DNA of 64,000 bases from Viridibacillus soli (GCF_016612995.1 NZ_JAEOAH010000004.1:62001-126000); one strand, 5' to 3'; shown: positions 1 through 8,679, counted from the first letter of the stretch. Notes: generated from the sequence alone by a model not told the origin. Translations and numbers: made by a program.

Positions 1-180
1 TCCTCTTTACCGCTGTTCTTTTCCTCTTGTAGGGGGATTTCTCCTTCTGTTAGCGTCTCTTTTCATTGGGACGTTGTGCTTTTGTTTACGGACGTATTTG
101 GGGTAGTTTTATTTGTTGTATTCTCCATTGCAGGGGCGGGTTTATGCGCTTTTTTATATGTGTACACGTGGCTCTGTTGA
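1..180 (+). CDS. Partial hydrophobic reading frame at window edge
   Basis: Frame 1 is open from the first base to a TGA at 178-180. Its last ~35 codons are rich in Leu, Val, Phe and Ala, as in a membrane helix. A second hydrophobic frame (frame 2) is open to about base 110, so this could be the end of a membrane protein with a frameshift. No family is recognised and the start lies outside the window. Confidence 0.25.
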   Translation, partial: SSLPLFFSSCRGISPSVSVSFHWDVVLLFTDVFGVVLFVVFSIAGAGLCAFLYVYTWLC

Positions 181-276
181 GGCTTACTGCCGACAATGGA
201 TTTTATGTAAACGGGGTCCCGTCAGATTTATGCGGATTTACAACGTTAAGCAACGAATGTTCCCAAATAAACCTTA

Positions 277-325
277 AACAACCGATGCCTACTTCTTTAA
301 CTTAAAAAAGTAGGCATCGGTTGTT
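277..325. terminator. Bidirectional hairpin terminator
   Basis: An 18-bp perfect stem (277-294 pairing with 308-325) has T-rich sequence on both sides. It sits between the rightward frame at the window edge and the leftward DUF4440 gene and could end transcription from both. Confidence 0.7.
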
Positions 326-355
326 TATATATGAATTTTAATTCTCAATTTTATA

Positions 356-733
356 CTACAAAGTTTTGATAAAATCATTTAATTGAAGAGGTGTTATTGT
401 TCCTTGATGGAAATAAAGTTGCCATCTTCCATCAATAAATTTCCATATTGAACTACGCAGTGTGTTTCTATTTCTTGTTGTATCTACAAGAAAATATGTA
501 GATAATGTTAAATCATTAGATAAAGGATAAATTTCATAGTTATGTATCTTCATTTCTGCCAATACAACACCAGTTTCCAAACATTCTTTTTTATCATACA
601 TATAGCCAGAACTGCCTATTTCAAAAAAATCCGCAGATAAAATCTCATCAAGCCTTTCTCTACTCATCCTTACTTCTAAACCTGTATGGCTTTCTTCTAA
701 ACTTTGTAAATGTTCTTTCAAATTTTTCAACAT
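356..733 (-). CDS. DUF4440 / NTF2-like protein
   Basis: A 125-residue soluble protein. The N-terminal helix (LKEHLQSLEESHTG), the segment LDEILSADFFEIGSSG and the C-terminal strand pair (SSIWKFIDGRWQLYFHQGT) have the layout of the small SnoaL/NTF2-like DUF4440 fold, a cone-shaped ligand-binding or dimerisation domain. Length is normal for the family. It stands alone, with a shared terminator downstream and a GGTGG-containing ribosome site upstream. Many family members are uncharacterised stand-alone proteins, so no reaction can be assigned. Confidence 0.7.
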   Translation of the reverse strand: MLKNLKEHLQSLEESHTGLEVRMSRERLDEILSADFFEIGSSGYMYDKKECLETGVVLAEMKIHNYEIYPLSNDLTLSTYFLVDTTRNRNTLRSSIWKFIDGRWQLYFHQGTITPLQLNDFIKTL

Positions 734-896
734 ACATATACCACCACCTTTATTTACATTTAATTTCTATATTATTTAATTAAAATCCTCTAAAATTATT
801 GTAGAAATATATATATTTTGTATGTTGTATTTCAAATAAAATTTTATTAATTCGTCATACATAAAACGTTCCCAAATGTAAGTTTGGTAATACACG

Positions 897-938
897 AAAA
901 AGCGACAAACGTTGTTAAATCAACATTTGTCGCTTTTT
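897..938. terminator. Hairpin terminator
   Basis: The arm at 897-914 pairs with 921-938, with one mismatch, and each arm ends in an A or T tract. The hairpin lies between two leftward genes, far from either, and may be the remnant terminator of a lost gene. The stretch from 940 to 1240 is AT-rich and shows no convincing gene. Confidence 0.6.
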
Positions 939-1242
939 TAGTGGAACATTATTTATACATACTTTTATGCACGTTTCTACAAAGCTAGTCGCAGCAACAA
1001 GTTGAGCGTGTTTTGGTGCTGGCTGCGTTCATTATGATGTTGCATAGAATCGTGCATATTTTTAACGTTTCTTAACGTTCAAAATTTCCAAAATACAGGC
1101 TGTACCCCTATACAAATAAAAAGTTTGATTATAAAGTTTGATTATATATAATCAAACCCAAAACCTCTAAATATAAGGTCTAATTTTATTTTATTATATT
1201 ATTTACCCTATATTAATTATAATTAGGAGGCTTTTTAACGAT

Positions 1243-2025
1243 TTAACTGGTACTATATTTTTTATGTTTGAATTGAACACGAAGTGATAGGAACCACATG
1301 ATTAATTTATATATAGCAAAACCAAACATAGCACCTAATGTATTTAAGATGACATCATCAATGTCTGCCATGCCAATTTGAAGTGCAAATTGAATTGTTT
1401 CAATACAAAAGCTAGTTATAAATGCGATGGTAACTACGCTTGTTAATTTTTTGCAACGTTTAAACAAGAAGGGTAAAAGTAGTCCTAATGGTAGTAAAAC
1501 AATGAAATTACCAACAAGATTATTAACCGCAATGCTTGTGTTCATATGTTCAGCCTTTAGATAAAGAACAATCGTTTTAAATGGGATAAAATTTACGTTT
1601 TGTTCCCAAACGCTAAAATCAAAAAATGCTTTTTCAGTAGCTAATGTATCTTGTGTTCTTACATAAGAATTGAAAGGGAAATCAAATGACTGATAATTTA
1701 ATATACGTGTGATTAAACGCTGAATTAAAAGTATCCAAGAAAACGCAAAACTATATAAAATAAAGCCAATCAATGCAAACTTATGTAACCATCCGTACAA
1801 AGGGTCCACCACTTGCTGAAAGCTCAATTTCAAAACATTTGTTTGACCAAATGTTTGAATAGCTTTATTTGTCGCACTTTTTTCTTCATGCCCATTAGCT
1901 AACAGCACTTCATAAGAAGTATATAGATGGTCACGCATTTCATCTGCAATCTCTTGTTTTTCCTGTGGGCTACAAGTAAGAGTAGTGGTTATTTCATGAA
2001 TATATTGTTCGAGTTTTTCATTCAT
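1243..2025 (-). CDS. Membrane protein: permease-prefix domain plus VanZ-like domain
   Basis: Start ATG at 2025-2023 is chosen because it overlaps the padR stop by 8 bases, follows a GGGAG site, and begins the conserved helix (NEKLEQYIHEITTTL). The upstream in-frame extension lies wholly inside padR. Residues ~1-80 form a helical permease-prefix-like domain, common in proteins paired with PadR regulators. Residues ~85-255 hold several membrane helices and a VanZ-like core (NLVGNFIVLLPLG, then SFCIETIQ and DIDDVILNTLGAMFG). VanZ proteins affect glycopeptide or lipoglycopeptide sensitivity in some species. Here the regulator and membrane protein form a two-gene operon, so a cell-envelope stress role is a reasonable inference, not proof. 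Confidence 0.75.
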   Translation of the reverse strand: MNEKLEQYIHEITTTLTCSPQEKQEIADEMRDHLYTSYEVLLANGHEEKSATNKAIQTFGQTNVLKLSFQQVVDPLYGWLHKFALIGFILYSFAFSWILLIQRLITRILNYQSFDFPFNSYVRTQDTLATEKAFFDFSVWEQNVNFIPFKTIVLYLKAEHMNTSIAVNNLVGNFIVLLPLGLLLPFLFKRCKKLTSVVTIAFITSFCIETIQFALQIGMADIDDVILNTLGAMFGFAIYKLIMWFLSLRVQFKHKKYSTS

Positions 2026-2353
2026 ATAACACGTCTCCCTTCGTCCACTTTTCAATCAATTGGTTGATTTGTTGCCAATCCTTTAGCTTCCCGGACAAAG
2101 CATTTTGTCCCTCTTCGGTTAATTCATAGTATTTGCGTCGTCGAGTTCCTTCATTTTCTACCCAGTAAGAATTGATATAGCCTTGTGACTCAAGTCTTTT
2201 CAGTGCAGGATACAATGTACCTTCACTCATACTATACAATTCATCACTCGATTGCTTTAATGCTTGCACAATCTCATAACCATACATATCTTGCTTGGCG
2301 ATAATTGATAGTAACAGTAAATCTGTGCTACCCTTCATCATTTCTTTATTCAT
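2018..2353 (-). CDS. PadR-family transcriptional regulator
   Basis: A 111-residue winged-helix protein of the short PadR class. MKGSTDLLLLSIIAKQDMYG begins helix 1, SMSEGTLYPALKRLESQGYI is the recognition helix and wing entry, and RRRKYYELTEEG the wing. PadR proteins usually repress their own operon and release it on ligand binding. This gene is first in an operon with the VanZ-like membrane gene (8-base overlap, so translation is probably coupled). Two tandem 21-bp repeats directly upstream are good operator candidates. Confidence 0.85.
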   Translation of the reverse strand: MNKEMMKGSTDLLLLSIIAKQDMYGYEIVQALKQSSDELYSMSEGTLYPALKRLESQGYINSYWVENEGTRRRKYYELTEEGQNALSGKLKDWQQINQLIEKWTKGDVLYE

Positions 2354-2367
2354 ATTATCCTCACCTT

Positions 2368-2412
2368 TACATCGTAATACAAAGTATATGATACATCGTA
2401 ATACAAAGTATA
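2368..2412 (-). promoter_or_regulatory. Tandem 21-bp repeats upstream of padR: probable operator
   Basis: The same 21-bp word occurs at 2368-2388 and 2392-2412 with a 24-bp period, ending 15 bp before the padR start. Read on the minus strand, each repeat carries an ATAC..GTAT half-palindrome and AT-rich -10-like sequence. PadR proteins often bind repeated half-sites overlapping their own promoter; autoregulation is inferred. Confidence 0.6.
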
Positions 2413-2524
2413 AAATTTTGCAATATTAATTGTTAATTTTGGTTTAATTCAGGGAGTTTTGTGTATGTTTTCTTGAAAATAAGTTTGTGAAAAATTGTAC
2501 GTGAACTATCGGGGCGATTGTGTA

Positions 2525-2677
2525 ATGGCAGCGGGTATTTGGTTTGACTTGGGCCAATCTTTAGATATTGCTAAAGAGTTGAAGGATCAAACAAATCCAA
2601 AAGCTTTTTCTGAGGAGAAGGTTAATACAAAAATGGTTATCGTCATCATGCAAGCAGAGGTTAAAAAGATAATCTGA
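2525..2677 (+). CDS. Possible small hypothetical protein
   Basis: An ATG at 2525 opens a 50-codon frame; an upstream TTG at 2495 would add ten codons. No good ribosome site precedes either. The product is mildly amphipathic and matches nothing I recognise. It may be a gene remnant. Confidence 0.2.
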   Translation: MAAGIWFDLGQSLDIAKELKDQTNPKAFSEEKVNTKMVIVIMQAEVKKII

Positions 2678-2692
2678 AAGGGAAATCAGGTA

Positions 2693-2839
2693 GTGTTAAT
2701 TTTTGAACCAAAAAGAAAGGGGTTACAAGTAATAACTATAATGCATGATGAAGTCTCACCTAAGGATCCTGATAAAGCTACTCTTTTTCAATTAGTTACT
2801 CCTGATGGTTTTGAATATGATTATACTTTATCTTCCTAA
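2693..2839 (+). CDS. Possible 48-residue hypothetical protein
   Basis: A GTG at 2693, preceded by AAAGGGAAATCAGG, opens a 48-codon frame ending at TAA 2837-2839. The product is polar, starts VLIFEPKRKG and ends QLVTPDGFEYDYTLSS. It begins 15 bp after the previous small frame. It could be the C-terminal part of a broken gene, and the dispersed repeat starts immediately after it, as seen for single-gene units elsewhere in the window. Confidence 0.3.
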   Translation: MLIFEPKRKGLQVITIMHDEVSPKDPDKATLFQLVTPDGFEYDYTLSS

Positions 2840-2842
2840 GCA

Positions 2843-2930
2843 TTTATTGAACTAACGGGGGCTTGAGTTGAAGATTATTGGGCTGCTTAGACGGCTCTTT
2901 TTACTTGTTGAACTAAATGCAGGTCAGTGA
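2843..2930. repeat. Dispersed composite palindromic repeat, copy 1
   Basis: Contains the three modules seen repeatedly in this window: an ACTAACGGGGGCTT-type half-palindrome, a GGCTGCTTAGACGGCTC hairpin followed by a T-run, and a second GTTGAACTAAATGCAGG module. It directly follows a small reading frame. A partial copy of the first module (about 3748-3768) lies farther right. Confidence 0.75.
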
Positions 2931-3260
2931 CAGACTGAATTGTCCCTCCTAACCAGCTGAAAATAGTATGGTAACGGCGGTTCAACCCTTATTATTACAG
3001 TCACGTTAACAAAATTCTTTTTAATCTTTTTCTTTTATTCTTTATTCTTTTTCTTTCTTTATGCAGGAGGATTAAGATCTAGGTAGCCTTGACGTAATTG
3101 CGTGATGGCTGCCAACAAGTAAAAGAGGAGATTCGGGTGTTTCGAGAAGCATGTAAGGCTTTGTTATATAGGGGCGATCGAGGGAGTTCGCTTTTTTACT
3201 AGACAAATATGATTTTTTATTATACAATCAATGTAATAAGATCGTTTGCAAGGAAATAAT

Positions 3261-3330
3261 AAATTCACATATTACAAAGAGTAATCGTGTTTTATTTGAT
3301 ACTTTTTGTAATATGTGAATTTTTTTCTTT
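3261..3330 (+). promoter_or_regulatory. Perfect 18-bp hairpin with T-run just upstream of csp
   Basis: The arm at 3261-3278 pairs perfectly with 3305-3322 and is followed by a run of six or more T. It lies 55 bases before the cold-shock gene. It is either the terminator of a vanished upstream unit or an attenuator in a long csp leader; csp leaders are known to be structured and temperature-responsive. The 3 kb region before it has no clear gene. Confidence 0.5.
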
Positions 3331-3376
3331 TGAAGAAATATGATATTATTTAATACAATTAATGGAGGTCATTTAA

Positions 3377-3577
3377 ATGACACAAGGTACAGTAAAATGG
3401 TTTAACGCAGAAAAAGGTTTTGGTTTCATCGAAGTAGAAGGCGGAAACGACGTATTCGCTCACTTCTCAGCTATCCAAGGTGACGGTTTCAAATCACTTG
3501 ACGAAGGTCAAAAAGTTGAATTCTCAGTAGAAGATGGTCAACGTGGACCACAAGCTACAAACATCGTAAAACTTTAA
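3377..3577 (+). CDS. csp: Cold-shock protein (CspA/CspB family)
   Basis: A 66-residue single cold-shock domain of normal length. It carries the RNP1 motif GFGFIEV and RNP2 motif DVFAHFS, with the conserved [10 protein letters not shown] start and GPQATNI near the end. Such proteins bind single-stranded RNA and DNA, melt RNA secondary structure in the cold and act as RNA chaperones in the cytoplasm. The ATG follows GGAGG at a good distance. Codon use is clean and strongly biased (CAA, GAA, TTC), as in a highly expressed gene. A terminator follows within 30 bases, so it is monocistronic. Confidence 0.95.
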   Translation: MTQGTVKWFNAEKGFGFIEVEGGNDVFAHFSAIQGDGFKSLDEGQKVEFSVEDGQRGPQATNIVKL

Positions 3578-3603
3578 TTTTTAATGATGTAACCATAAAA
3601 GAG

Positions 3604-3630
3604 GCATCCTTTCATTAGGATGCTTTTTTT
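3604..3630 (+). terminator. Terminator of csp
   Basis: Stem GCATCCT/AGGATGC with a 6-base loop, followed by seven T. Confidence 0.85.
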
Positions 3631-3751
3631 GTTTAAGAAGCTTACAATATTGTACTGTAGATACTGGCTATTGGATTCCCCTCCAATGATATAGCGGTAG
3701 GATGGAGGGAAAAGTGTTTACAACCTAGGATTGTGATGGTTTACACTTAAA

Positions 3752-3906
3752 GTAACGGGGGACTTTGCTTTTGGGAATTACTCTTGGAATTGCATTATTA
3801 GCATTTCTATGAAAAACCGAATTTACAATATCCTGTTGGAATTAAAATTCAAAATACTCTTAATGTAACTTTTGGTAGTGTGCAAAAGGTTATGGAAAGT
3901 AGTTAG
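3752..3906 (+). pseudogene. Frameshifted small membrane protein remnant
   Basis: One frame reads LLLGITLGIALLAFL and then stops; a shift of one base at ~3808 continues as YEKPNLQYPVG...FGSVQKVMESS to TAG 3904-3906. Together they make one membrane helix and a short polar tail. No start or family is recognised. The left end overlaps a partial copy of the dispersed repeat. Confidence 0.3.
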
Positions 3907-4018
3907 CAAGTACATATCTTAAAGACATATTGGAGAGGCTCTTTTCTAAAAAAGAGCTCAATGTTCAAATTAATGTTACAGTTAGAAAGAAAATTTTAAA
4001 AGTGAGTAGGCGAAAAAC

Positions 4019-4399
4019 ATGATTGAGGTAAAAACATCTCCACTTAGTGATGGAGAATTCAATAGAGGGGTATTTGCTACATGTGATATCAAAAAAGGAG
4101 AGCTTTTACATGAAGCACCTGTCATTTCTTATCCAAACGAACAGCATCAATACATTGAGCAAACCATACTCGCTGATTACGCTTTTGAGTATGGGATAAA
4201 GCATTCAGCTATCCTTCTTGGTTATGGAATGTTGTTTAACCATTCTTATGAACCTAATGCAGATTATGAGATTAATTTTAGAAATCACACATTTGACTTC
4301 TATGCTTTCACAGATATAAAAGCAGGAGATGAGATTCTAATCAATTATAATGGCGATGTTGATGACAAAGATCAACTATGGTTTAATCAGGACAAATAA
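4019..4399 (+). CDS. SET-domain protein
   Basis: A 126-residue single-domain protein with the three SET signatures: GRGVFA-like RGVFATCDIKKGELLHEAPV near the start, NHSYEPNA at about residues 80-87, and GDEILINYN near the end. SET proteins are S-adenosylmethionine-dependent protein lysine methyltransferases. Small bacterial versions are common in Bacillales, and their substrates are mostly unknown. The C-terminal post-SET cysteine cluster is absent, as expected for these short forms. A GAG/CTC hairpin at ~3933-3960 lies upstream. Stands alone. Confidence 0.85.
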   Translation: MIEVKTSPLSDGEFNRGVFATCDIKKGELLHEAPVISYPNEQHQYIEQTILADYAFEYGIKHSAILLGYGMLFNHSYEPNADYEINFRNHTFDFYAFTDIKAGDEILINYNGDVDDKDQLWFNQDK

Positions 4400-4587
4400 G
4401 GATAGCAAAATAAATCAGAACTTTGCCTTTAATCGAATATACCTATTTTGTTTATAATCCTTAGACCCGTTTACTAGATATTGATAAAGTTTTATGGTCG
4501 ATTTCATTTTTACTTTTCAATTAAATTCCCCAAGATTTTGTAAGCAAGGGTTTCGATTACTTCAAATGAAATAGAGCAAGCTTCCTT

Positions 4588-4835
4588 ATGGATTGCTCAA
4601 CAATTAGCAAAATCATATTCAAAACACGTGTATATGGAATTGATTTAGGTATTGATGAAAAAGGTAAGGGTTATCAATATATGAGAGCTGTTATTGATCT
4701 GGAGATTTGGCTACGAGAGATGAAAAAGGAAAGGAATATGTACTCGAACGCTCTCGCTCTAGTAAGCCACGTGTATTAGGAGATATCCAGACTGTGAATA
4801 TGGGAGAGAAGAAGCGTTTTTACTCATATAGCTGA
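4588..4835 (+). pseudogene. Remnant of an unknown gene upstream of the ABC exporter
   Basis: Three frames carry continuous coding-like text. ~4572-4630 reads IAQQLAKSYSKHVYMELI in one frame, 4618-4720 reads VYGIDLGIDEKGKGYQY in another, and 4710-4832 reads DEKGKEYVLERSRSSKPRVL...NMGEKKRFYSYS in a third, ending at TGA 4833-4835. The last segment is clearly a real protein C-terminus, and it ends 30 bases before the ABC transporter start, so the two genes were probably one operon. I do not recognise the family. A peptide-modification or precursor-processing enzyme would fit the context but is unproven. Confidence 0.35.
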
Positions 4836-4865
4836 TTAATATAACTCCAATAAAAGGTGAAGATA

Positions 4866-5593
4866 ATGGTGAGGAAACGGAAATGGCAAGGTAAAGAAAA
4901 ATGGGAGCATATGAAGGAAACTGGACAGACGGCAAAATTGCTTAGCAGTATGGTTTGGAATTCAGGACCATTACTAACGCTATGCATTGTTTTTTTTTAT
5001 TGTGATTGATGCAACGATACCTATTATCCAATTGTATGTTTCTAAAAAAATGATTCATGGTATTGTGACCAGGATGTGTTATCCCATACGGAAATGTGGG
5101 CCATTGCTTATGCAGGCAGTTTGGTAATTCTGAGTGTAGTGAAGTTGTTAGAATCATGGATAAAGACACTGCTTTCGGAGCGTTCGATGATTACCGTTAA
5201 TAGTTTTTTACTTGATGCTTTTGAACGTATTCCAGGTATGCGTTTTTTTGAAGACCGCCAGTATCGGGACAGGCTTGAAACATTACGAGACCGTGCTACT
5301 TGGTTACCTTCTCAATTTATTAATATAAGTGCAAATTTATTTACTGCAATACTTTCATCAATTGGGATCATTTTAGTTATAGCATATTTGTCACCTCTGT
5401 TAGCTTTACTTCTTGTTCTGTCTACTGGTCCGTTTGCTTTTGTACAGAATCGTTATAATGAGATGGAATGGGACTATGCCAAAGAGTATGCAATGTTAAG
5501 AAGAAAGATGGATTATGCACGAAGTTTGTTACTCGGTAGACGTTCAGCAAAGGAAATTCGTCTATTTGGTTTGGGGAATTTCTTATATGACAT
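4866..5593 (+). pseudogene. ABC exporter, N-terminal transmembrane part, frameshifted and IS-interrupted
   Basis: Starts at ATG 4866 (MVRKRKWQGKEKW). Membrane-domain features follow: ATIPIIQLYVSKKM, then AYAGSLVILSVVKLLESWIK, the EDRQYRDRLETLRDRATW coupling region, and SPLLALLLVLSTGPF. Frameshifts occur near the T10 tract (~4988) and near 5065-5078. At 5593 the gene is cut by an IS element. Joining 5593 to 6940 restores one uninterrupted reading frame (GNFLYD then MYKSTFEHMY), so the IS landed in an ABC gene whose frame was intact at that point. The family exports peptides, lipids or drugs. Confidence 0.8.
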
Positions 5594-6930
5594 CACTAGT
5601 GTTACATAAATAAAGGTGGCTCCATTCATTTGGTTTTTATTTACAATTACACGTGTGCGACAACGACAGTTTGCGTTTTATGGAACAGCTTTTCCTTCGA
5701 TTTTTCGAAGCCAGATGTAGGCTGGTTTCCATAAAGAAGCCCTTAAATATCGGCTGATTTGCAGGGTTTTTCGTTTACTCTTGGTTTCAATTTGAGCTAA
5801 AACATTCAAGCAAAATACAATGAGGGCAATGAACACTTGGTTGTAAATCGCATTCTCACTTTGACCATAGAACTTTTTAATGTTGAGCTGTTGCTTGATC
5901 CATTTGAAAAACAACTCAATGGCTCAGCGTGATTTGTACATGTCTGAGATTTCATCGGGTGCTAAATCGAAGCGATTCGTAATTAACCAAAGGATATTCC
6001 CCTTTGAATCCTTCACTTTGAGTAAGCGAAAATAGTTCTCTGCTCGATTTTGCACGGTGCCAATCAACACCATCTGATCCGACAAAACAGCAGAATCTGC
6101 AGGGATTTTAAAATCATAAATTTCCCGGATAACCGCATTCTTTTTCAATCTCGTAAGGAAAAAGAAACCCTCATCTGTCATGCGATCGAAACGTTCATAA
6201 TCCAGGTAGCCGCGGTCGAAAACGTACATGCATTCTCGGTCATCTACCATGACTTCGAGCTGACCACGATCGTGTTCGATGGCATTTGTCAGCACCGCTT
6301 TTTCGGGATAAGACGTTCCTTTTTTCATGAACACCAGGCGTAAGTGAAGCTTAACGCCCGCTTTTGTTTTACGAAATTCAGCCCATTTGTGATTCGTTAA
6401 ATTAAGCGGTAATGTACTCGAATCAATGATTTTTAAAGGCATGACGCTTTTCGAGACATTCGTTTTTTGGTGAATTTGAACGACTAAATCAAGGAAAAGC
6501 TGTTGGAAGATGTCTGGATTCATCGTATTTAAACGACGTGACAGTTGTGAAACACTGATAGAATCTAAATTTGTTCCCTCTTGAAGTTGATCGTCAAAAA
6601 GGCAATCACTAAGTGCAGACTTTTTGTTTCCTGTAGCTGCGCAAAAAGTAGTAATTTTAAGAATGAATCCGTCGTAAGTTTTTTCGTATAAGAATCTAAT
6701 TTCATCGTTTTCACGTTTTCTTCAAAAAGTTAAAGATTTATGGGTAAAAACCATCGTTCAAATGATGTTTTTCGTGTAATTTTGTTCATACGTAGTTCCT
6801 TTATTAGTGGATTTGGACGGGTTACCACCTGACTTTATCCATTATAAAGGACTTTTTTTATGCACAAAACAAGATTATTGAAGATTTTGATTATTTTTAA
6901 AACTAAAGTTATTTTAATGCAACGCTAGTG
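5594..6930. mobile_element. IS4-family insertion sequence, 1337 bp, complete but inactive
   Basis: The ends are imperfect inverted repeats (left CACTAGTGTTACATAAAT, right read on the other strand CACTAGCGTTGCATTAAA). They are flanked by a perfect 9-bp direct repeat ATATGACAT at 5585-5593 and 6931-6939, the target duplication. Size and single transposase gene fit IS4-type elements. A hairpin at about 6796-6853 lies between the transposase start and the right end. The transposase is dead, so this copy could move only with help from another. Confidence 0.9.
5678..6789 (-). pseudogene. IS4-family transposase with several inactivating lesions
   Basis: Reads from ATG 6789 (MNKITRK) to TAA 5678 across different frames. 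Lesions seen are a frameshift near 6772, an in-frame TAA near 6738, a frameshift near 6618 (SLHA/LSDC) and an in-frame TGA at about 5922 where tryptophan is expected. DDE signatures remain: KIIDSSTLPL for the first Asp, VFDRGYLDYERFD for the second, and Y-KS-R-(stop)AI-E-LFFKWI-K, the Y(2)R(3)E(6)K signature of IS4, with the stop sitting inside it. About 370 codons in total, normal for the family. Confidence 0.9.
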
Positions 6931-8209
6931 ATATGACATGTATAAATCAACTTTTGAACATATGTATAGCCTTTTTTGTCGTATTCAAATAAAAGGTTCT
7001 CGTAGCGCTGTATTAACAGTTTTTTTATCAGGGATGGGAACAGGGATTGGTTATTTTTGGATATTAGTGAAGTCCGGTTCCGGTAGTGTTTCGATTGGGG
7101 ATTTCGCCAAAGAAGGTGCAAATACGATCGATATATGGAGAATGGGAAAAGATTTTATTCTTTTTATGAAAGCGGAAAAGATATTGTGCTTTCTACTGAA
7201 ACAGTACCTTTTGCTAATGAAGGAGCAATGTCGATTGAATTTAGAGACGTTTTTTTTCGCTATCCTTATCAAGAATCATATTATGATGATGGATACCCTT
7301 GTTCTTCTGAGGAAGACATAGTGGAACAAGATTTGTCCGATTTCTATGATAATGATGGTAGGGAAGACGAATTGAATAAAGATAGGCATGAAAGAAATAT
7401 CGAGGATAGTATGTTAGAAAAAAATAAAGATTCTATCGGAGATAGTGGGAAACGTTCTGATTATGTGTTAGATAATATTAATTTCTCGGTCTCTCCGGGA
7501 GAAAAAATCGCAATTGTAGGTGCTAATGGCTCAGGAAAAACGACACTTATCAAATTACTTTGCCAATTTTATGAGTTTAATCAAGGAGAGATTAAGGTGA
7601 ATGGTATTGATATTCGTGATCTTGATTTAGATGAACTCTGGCAGTGTGACAGGTTTAAAACATGTACCTTATTCTTTATGATATTATTGGAATCGTTGCT
7701 TGGGCCACTATTGATTTGGTTAAGTGCTGAGATTATTGACGAAATCACTCGTACTCCCTTCAAGTTGTTCTCTTGGAACATGTTGGTGTGGATGGCGTTA
7801 ATTTATATCACATTTACATTAATAGTAGATGCTCTTCAACCATTAGTTGAAATGCAAAAGCGACTGCTTACTGTTAAACTTCAAGCTCATATTGATGGAT
7901 TGCTCATTAATAAAGCTATTTCGATTCCGGATATTGCTCCTTTTGAACAAGCATCGTATCACACGAGAACTCAGATCATCTGCTTTAGATGTTTTTATTG
8001 AAGAAGAAATATTTGAAAGATTACATGAATTAACTTATGGAAAAACTGTAATCATTGTCTCACATCGATTAAGCACCGCCCGCTTTGCTGATAACATTAT
8101 TTTTTTAGAAAAGGGAAGAGTCGTGGAGACTGGAACACATGCTGAATTGATCAATAATCAGGCACAGTATGCAGAGCTATATGAGTTACAAGCGCAAAAA
8201 TACAATTGA
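6931..8209 (+). pseudogene. Chimeric remainder of two ABC exporter genes
   Basis: 6940-7120 continues the first exporter's membrane domain (SLFCRIQIKGSRS, GTGIGYFWILVKSGSGSVSIGDF), which then loses a segment and shifts frame near 7177. 7200-7644 encodes the start of the nucleotide-binding domain: an unusual ~55-residue acidic insert, then Walker A (VGANGSGKTTLIKLLCQFY). At ~7640 the text jumps to the N-terminal membrane segment of a second exporter (LLESLLGPLLIWLSAEIIDEI). At ~7975 it jumps back to the D-loop (SSALDVFIEEEIFERL) and H-loop (VIIVSHRLSTARFADN). The Q-loop, signature motif and Walker B are missing. This suggests recombination between two adjacent, similar ABC genes. Confidence 0.75.
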
Positions 8210-8226
8210 TAAGGGAATGTAGAAAA

Positions 8227-8679
8227 TTGAAAATAAATGAGATGAGAATCTTTAACGAGAAAGATATTGAGACGATACAAACATGGTTCGAGGACTCGGA
8301 AGTTCAACGTCGTTTGGATGGAATGTTGCCACTACATGAATGGTATGGATATGTAAAAGATAATATTGGATATAGAGTATGGATGGGGCTAGGAGAAAGT
8401 GGACAATCTATTGGTATTATTATGGTAGAGCAGGATATAGATTTCACCGGAAATATCGCAATTATAGTGAATCCAATCTTACGTGGCAAAGGATATGGCA
8501 GAGCATTAATTGGACAAGTAATGGTCTTATCTGAAACGCAACCTATAAAAAAATGGTTTGCTGGTATTGAGGAAGATAATATTGCTTGTTTGAAATGTTT
8601 TCAGTCAATTGGATACTCATTTGAAGATTCAAAATCAGATGAAGATGGTTATTACTCGCTTATCTATTTTTCTGATTAG
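8227..8679 (+). CDS. GNAT-family N-acetyltransferase
   Basis: The TTG at 8227 is preferred because AAGGGA lies 10 bases upstream; an earlier TTG at 8206 overlaps the stop of the exporter remnant. The product is ~150 residues with a single GNAT fold. The acetyl-CoA pyrophosphate loop is NPILRGKGYGRAL (Q/RxxGxG/A type), after strand NIAIIV, and NIACLKCFQSIGYSFE is the C-terminal helix-strand. Substrate unknown. It is close behind the exporter genes and could have been their operon partner, for example self-resistance, but that is only context. No frameshift is seen. Confidence 0.8.
   Translation: MKINEMRIFNEKDIETIQTWFEDSEVQRRLDGMLPLHEWYGYVKDNIGYRVWMGLGESGQSIGIIMVEQDIDFTGNIAIIVNPILRGKGYGRALIGQVMVLSETQPIKKWFAGIEEDNIACLKCFQSIGYSFEDSKSDEDGYYSLIYFSD

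Noticed and set aside
66-305. 79-codon forward frame at the left edge
   Set aside because: Cys-rich and irregular text; it ends inside the terminator stem; the frame open from base 1 looks more protein-like.
940-1080. Possible small minus-strand gene or transposase trace
   Set aside because: Only ~20 codons open at a time and no recognisable motif.
6050-6343. Forward frame inside the IS4 element
   Set aside because: Shadow of the transposase on the other strand.
4588-8209. Assignment as a lasso-peptide or lanthipeptide cluster
   Set aside because: No precursor, cyclase, protease or synthetase could be identified, so naming a class would be guesswork.
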